Source: Candidatus Curtissbacteria bacterium RIFCSPLOWO2_01_FULL_38_11b | GTDB lineage: Bacteria > Patescibacteriota > Microgenomatia > Curtissbacterales > GWA2-41-24 | NCBI GenBank assembly: GCA_001774995.1 | Contig: MFBO01000016.1 | Coordinates: forward strand, 709-6,846 | Direction: 5' to 3' | Length of the DNA: 6,138 bases | Program-made: the position numbers and the translations under genes | Part shown: positions 5,941 through 6,138 of the stretch, in pieces | Position numbering within the stretch: the first letter of the stretch is position 1 | How the letters are laid out: every line of letters starts with the position of its first letter | Notes under the pieces: generated by a model | The model's input: only the letters and a program-made list of their open reading frames with translations | Told to the model about the DNA's origin: nothing | Databases searched by the model: none

Positions 5941-6138
5941 CTATTCTGTGCTTGATATTCTTGTTTTGAGCGTTTTTACAAATAGCACCATTCCTACAAA
6001 AATTGCGACCACCGCTAAAACTTGGGCGATTTTGATTGGCCCGATGGTTGCTGTATCAATTCGCCAGAATTCGACTATAAAGCGACCCACAGAGTACAAA
6101 ATCAAATAAAGGGCAAAGACTTGGCCACGAATTTTTAA
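5941..6138 (-). CDS. lgt: Prolipoprotein diacylglyceryl transferase, C-terminal part
   Basis: The last 65 residues and the TAG stop (5943-5941) are present; the 5' part lies beyond the right edge. Lgt is an integral membrane enzyme that transfers diacylglycerol from phosphatidylglycerol to the lipobox cysteine of prolipoproteins, the first step of lipoprotein maturation. The fragment reads GQVFALYLILYSVGRF then IVEFWRID, which fits the family's late pattern of a transmembrane helix with G-R-F-x2-E-F-x-R (here Arg19, Glu23 and Arg26 of the fragment). After it comes IGPIKIAQ and a final transmembrane helix (about residues 38-56), ending in a short basic tail. Full-length relatives are usually about 250-290 residues, so roughly three quarters of the gene is missing. 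The gene is upstream of lon on the same strand, 237 bp away, with a GC hairpin between them, so the two are probably separate units. Confidence 0.9.
   Translation of the reverse strand, partial: LKIRGQVFALYLILYSVGRFIVEFWRIDTATIGPIKIAQVLAVVAIFVGMVLFVKTLKTRISSTE

Overview
The window reads as part of a small-genome bacterial chromosome, most likely a member of the Candidate Phyla Radiation (Patescibacteria), perhaps Microgenomates. This is an inference from an AT-rich sequence, weak Shine-Dalgarno signals, a short secreted DUF5667-like protein, and the family types present. No rRNA or other taxonomic marker is in view, so a Chloroflexi-like or other Gram-positive-type origin is not excluded.

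Layout from left to right. 1-180: a palindrome-dense stretch carrying a near-consensus sigma-70 promoter (58-86). 181-906 (+): a secreted or membrane-anchored DUF5667-like protein. 907-1153: no intact gene, but heptamer repeats, a decayed second copy of the 3' end of hppA (939-1022, minus) and a nested multi-hairpin inverted repeat (1066-1140). 1154-3169 (-): a complete membrane-bound, K+-independent type proton pyrophosphatase. 3170-3279: the hppA promoter region, containing a near-copy of a segment found next to the hppA remnant. 3280-5703 (-): a complete LonA protease. 5704-5940: the lon control region, with a TTGACA-N17-TATCCT promoter overlapped by a CIRCE-like (HrcA-type) operator, then a predicted leader of about 130 nt with several hairpins. 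5941-6138 (-): the C-terminal 65 residues of prolipoprotein diacylglyceryl transferase (Lgt), cut by the window edge.

lgt, lon and hppA run in the same direction but each appears to have its own control region. lgt serves lipoprotein maturation, lon protein quality control, and hppA pyrophosphate hydrolysis coupled to proton pumping. The DUF5667-like gene faces hppA convergently.

The most notable findings are in the intergenic DNA. First, an 84-bp relic of another hppA encodes the same C-terminus with mostly synonymous changes plus a 2-nt deletion, which is a scar of gene duplication or replacement. Second, lon appears to be under a heat-shock-type operator. Third, several intergenic gaps are unusually rich in nested or tandem palindromes. 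I see no CRISPR array, tRNA, rRNA or transposase gene, and no defence or biosynthetic system.
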